From Puia sp963703355 (lineage in GTDB: Bacteria; Bacteroidota; Bacteroidia; Chitinophagales; Chitinophagaceae): DNA of 64,000 bases. The notes under the pieces were generated by a model. It was not told the origin of the DNA. It searched no databases and saw only the letters and a list, made by a program, of their open reading frames with translations. The stretch covers positions 1,116,001 to 1,180,000 of the forward strand of contig OY969813.1 in the NCBI GenBank assembly GCA_963703355.1, written 5' to 3'. How positions within the stretch are numbered: position 1 is the stretch's first letter; each line of letters starts with the position of its first letter. A program made the translations under genes and the position numbers. Below, in pieces: positions 62,134-64,000 of this stretch.

Positions 62134-63117
62134 ATGCAAAAGCGAATATTGGGAAAAAGCGGACTGGAAGTCTCCACGCTGGGTTTGGGGTGTATGGGAT
62201 TAAGTTTTGGACTTGGTCTTGCAACAAATAAAGAAGATGCCATCAAATTAATCAGAAAAGCATTTGAACTCGGCATTACTTTTTTTGATACGGCAGAAGC
62301 CTATGGCCCGTATGATAATGAGCTGATACTGGGGGAAGCTTTGAAACCATTTCGGAAAGACGTGGTGATCGCAACAAAATTCGGATTTAAAGAGGGCAGG
62401 ACAACATTGGGTACCGACAGTCGCCCGGAGAATATCAGGTCTGTCACCGAAGCTGCGTTAAAACGTTTGGATACAGACGTCATTGACCTGTTATATCAGC
62501 ATCGGGTGGATCCCAATGTTCCTATAGAAGACGTTGCGGGTGCGGTGAAAGAATTAATTAGGGAAGGTAAAGTGAAACACTTCGGAATGTCGGAGGCTGG
62601 TGTGAAGTCCATACGCAGAGCACATGCTGTGCAACCGGTTGCTGCCCTGCAAAGCGAATATTCTTTATGGTGGAGAGAGCCCGAAAATGAAATCCTTCCA
62701 ACGCTGGAAGAGCTGGGCATTGGATTCGTTCCTTTCAGTCCTTTGGGCAAAGGCTTTCTTACAGGCACAATAAACGAAAACACACAGTTTGATAAATCCG
62801 ATTACAGAAATATTGTTCCACGTTTTACGGAAGAAAACAGGGCTGCCAATCAAAAGCTGGTTGAGCTACTTGGAGGAATTGCCAGAGAGAAAAATGCAAC
62901 ACCCGCACAAATAGCGCTGGCATGGTTACTGGCTCAGAAACCCTGGATCGTTCCTATACCCGGAACCACCAAATTGCATCGATTGGAAGAAAATATCGGG
63001 GCTACTGCTTTGTTGCTGACGCCAGGTGAAGTAGAGGAAATAGATAAGGCATTTTCCGCTGTTCCTGTTCACGGTGATCGTTATCCTGCACAATTCCAAA
63101 AAATGGTTGACCGCTAG
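62134..63117 (+). CDS. Aldo/keto reductase
   Basis: 327 residues, AKR13-like. Catalytic Asp/Tyr in FFDTAEAYGPY, Lys in VVIATKFGF and His in LLYQHRVD, NADPH-binding region PIPGTTKLHRLEENIGA. NADPH-dependent reduction of aldehydes/ketones. Upstream a TTTG/GATCTTTG promoter-like pair with spacing slightly short. Confidence 0.93.
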   Translation: MQKRILGKSGLEVSTLGLGCMGLSFGLGLATNKEDAIKLIRKAFELGITFFDTAEAYGPYDNELILGEALKPFRKDVVIATKFGFKEGRTTLGTDSRPENIRSVTEAALKRLDTDVIDLLYQHRVDPNVPIEDVAGAVKELIREGKVKHFGMSEAGVKSIRRAHAVQPVAALQSEYSLWWREPENEILPTLEELGIGFVPFSPLGKGFLTGTINENTQFDKSDYRNIVPRFTEENRAANQKLVELLGGIAREKNATPAQIALAWLLAQKPWIVPIPGTTKLHRLEENIGATALLLTPGEVEEIDKAFSAVPVHGDRYPAQFQKMVDR

Positions 63118-63142
63118 ATAAGTGAAATATATTTCTGAAAAT

Positions 63143-63177
63143 AAAAGACCCTCCGGATTAACCAAGAGGGTCTTTTT
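63143..63177. terminator. Bidirectional terminator between AKR and beta-barrel genes
   Basis: AAAAGACCCTC / GAGGGTCTTTT, perfect 11-bp stem with a 12-base loop and T-tracts on both strands, serving two convergent genes. Confidence 0.88.
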
Positions 63178-63206
63178 GTTATAATATATTCTTTGAAACT
63201 GCCTTC

Positions 63207-63830
63207 TTATTTTCCTCCAAAGGCAAATACCAAACCGCCCGTAAAGCCGAATTGCAGAATGGTAGCATACGTTGTATAAGGATACACGTAACCTGGATAA
63301 CCGACATAGAATGCGGTGCCGGTAGCTTGTGGGCTGCCGAATAATTGTGCGCCGATTTTTAAGCCAAGATTTCCTGCAAGTGTAAATTTCACACCAGCCT
63401 TCACATCCCATGCAAATTTGGTTTCTGAAACAGAGCCCGCATAATCTCCCTTGTAGAATGCAGCACCGAGTCCAAGTCCCGCATAAGGTTGAATTTTCGG
63501 ATTGTTCGTATAATACTGTTCAAAATTAAGGAGCAGATAAGAAACAACTGCTCCATCGTTACCCGCGTTTTGCTGAACATTACCCAAATACGAATAAACA
63601 GGTATTTTCGTGCTTTGATACTGGTATAACAATTCAATTCCCGTGCCGTTTGCATTTATTCCTTCCACTGACACACCCCAGATACCACCTTCATTGAGGT
63701 AGGCATACGCATTCCCGAAATTCATCTTGTCTCTAAAATTATAACCGCCGTAAGCGTTGATGTCAAGATGTTGCGAGAGTGCAGAAAAACCAGCCAATAA
63801 AATGATAGTGGAAAAAATCAACTTCTTCAT
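63207..63830 (-). CDS. Outer-membrane beta-barrel protein
   Basis: About 207 residues from ATG 63830 (the frame is open upstream, but this start gives the signal peptide MKKLIFSTIILLAGFSALSQ). Alternating hydrophobic beta-strands (YAGLGLGAAFYKGDY, FAWDVKAGVKFTLAGNLGLKIGAQLF) and a C-terminal strand ending in Phe-rich LQFGFTGGLVFAFGGK. OmpW/opacity-type porin-like. Confidence 0.8.
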   Translation of the reverse strand: MKKLIFSTIILLAGFSALSQHLDINAYGGYNFRDKMNFGNAYAYLNEGGIWGVSVEGINANGTGIELLYQYQSTKIPVYSYLGNVQQNAGNDGAVVSYLLLNFEQYYTNNPKIQPYAGLGLGAAFYKGDYAGSVSETKFAWDVKAGVKFTLAGNLGLKIGAQLFGSPQATGTAFYVGYPGYVYPYTTYATILQFGFTGGLVFAFGGK

Positions 63831-63855
63831 AATGTATGTTTTAGTTAGTAAGAAA

Positions 63856-64000
63856 CTATTCCTCGAGATATTTTCTCTGTTCTTCATCACTCTTCAGTGA
63901 ATCCTGCTGTTGTTTATTCAATTGAGCTCCGGCCGGGTTAATATTTAAAACTATCTTATAAATCGTTCCCCCTTCAAAATCACTCTTTCCTCCATAATCC
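63856..64000 (-). CDS. C-terminus of a truncated gene
   Basis: Reverse-strand frame entering from the right edge and ending at the stop 63856-63858, about 47 codons visible: YGGKSDFEGGTIYKIVLNI, then a charged tail QQQDSLKSDEEQRKYLEE. Resembles the end of Bacteroidota sulfatases, but too short to call. Same strand as the beta-barrel gene. Confidence 0.55.
   Translation of the reverse strand, partial: DYGGKSDFEGGTIYKIVLNINPAGAQLNKQQQDSLKSDEEQRKYLEE

Overview
The window looks like chromosomal DNA of a moderately AT-rich Bacteroidota, most likely Chitinophagaceae or a close relative. Support: a textbook Bacteroidota promoter (TTTG-N19-TATATTTG at 34361-34391) and several other TAnnTTTG boxes, two proteins with type IX secretion (T9SS type A) sorting domains, a zeaxanthin-type crt cluster, and many orphan histidine kinases and single-domain response regulators. 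The genus is inference. I see no rRNA, CRISPR array, insertion sequence or prophage.

Layout. 1-2.2 kb: truncated MacB/FtsX-type permease, a DUF4097-like secreted protein with a strikingly regular His-Gly ladder, and a small leader/terminator element. 2.2-5.5 kb: the most unusual locus, a BCS1-like AAA ATPase, an RtcB RNA ligase and, directly behind rtcB on the same strand, two divergent tRNA genes (Phe-GAA and Gln-UUG), then two small ORFs; this reads as an RNA-repair module. 5.7-7.3 kb: DGPF/YCII protein plus ECF42-type sigma factor. 7.4-12.1 kb: small hypotheticals, a 1148-residue hybrid kinase with two kinase modules, and a response regulator. 12.3-18 kb: metallophosphoesterase, secreted hydrolase, YCII-SRPBCC fusion with an operator-like palindrome, exonuclease III, and an Anbu protease/transglutaminase pair. 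18.1-21.4 kb: DUF1800/DUF1501 pair. 22-27.6 kb: SRPBCC gene divergent from a CarH/LitR-like regulator heading crtI-crtB-crtZ-crtY and tspO.

27.7-34.9 kb: secreted hypothetical, DUF1835 protein, GH51 arabinofuranosidase closely following katG, a T9SS protein and a VOC protein. 34.9-42.6 kb: TPR kinase, TetR-MFS-isochorismatase-like operon with a perfect palindrome, msrA, SDR, hydrolase, GyrI-like protein. 42.8-52.6 kb: GAF kinase, PqiA-like protein with response regulator, GH39 enzyme, SDR, PNPOx-like stress protein, CHASE3 kinase with response regulator, BrkB-family protein and a histone H1-like protein. 52.6-58.3 kb: T9SS protein, lipoprotein, a G/T-skewed gap, a TPR-like membrane protein, a two-helix membrane protein and a decayed response regulator. 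58.4-64 kb: DUF892 ferritin-like protein, YqjE-like pair, three response regulators, AraC regulator, aldo/keto reductase, outer-membrane beta-barrel and a truncated gene.

Together the genes give a picture of stress sensing (redox, light, RNA damage, envelope) with scattered polysaccharide enzymes. Coordinates and starts were worked out by reading; homology calls rest on motif recognition, not on searches.
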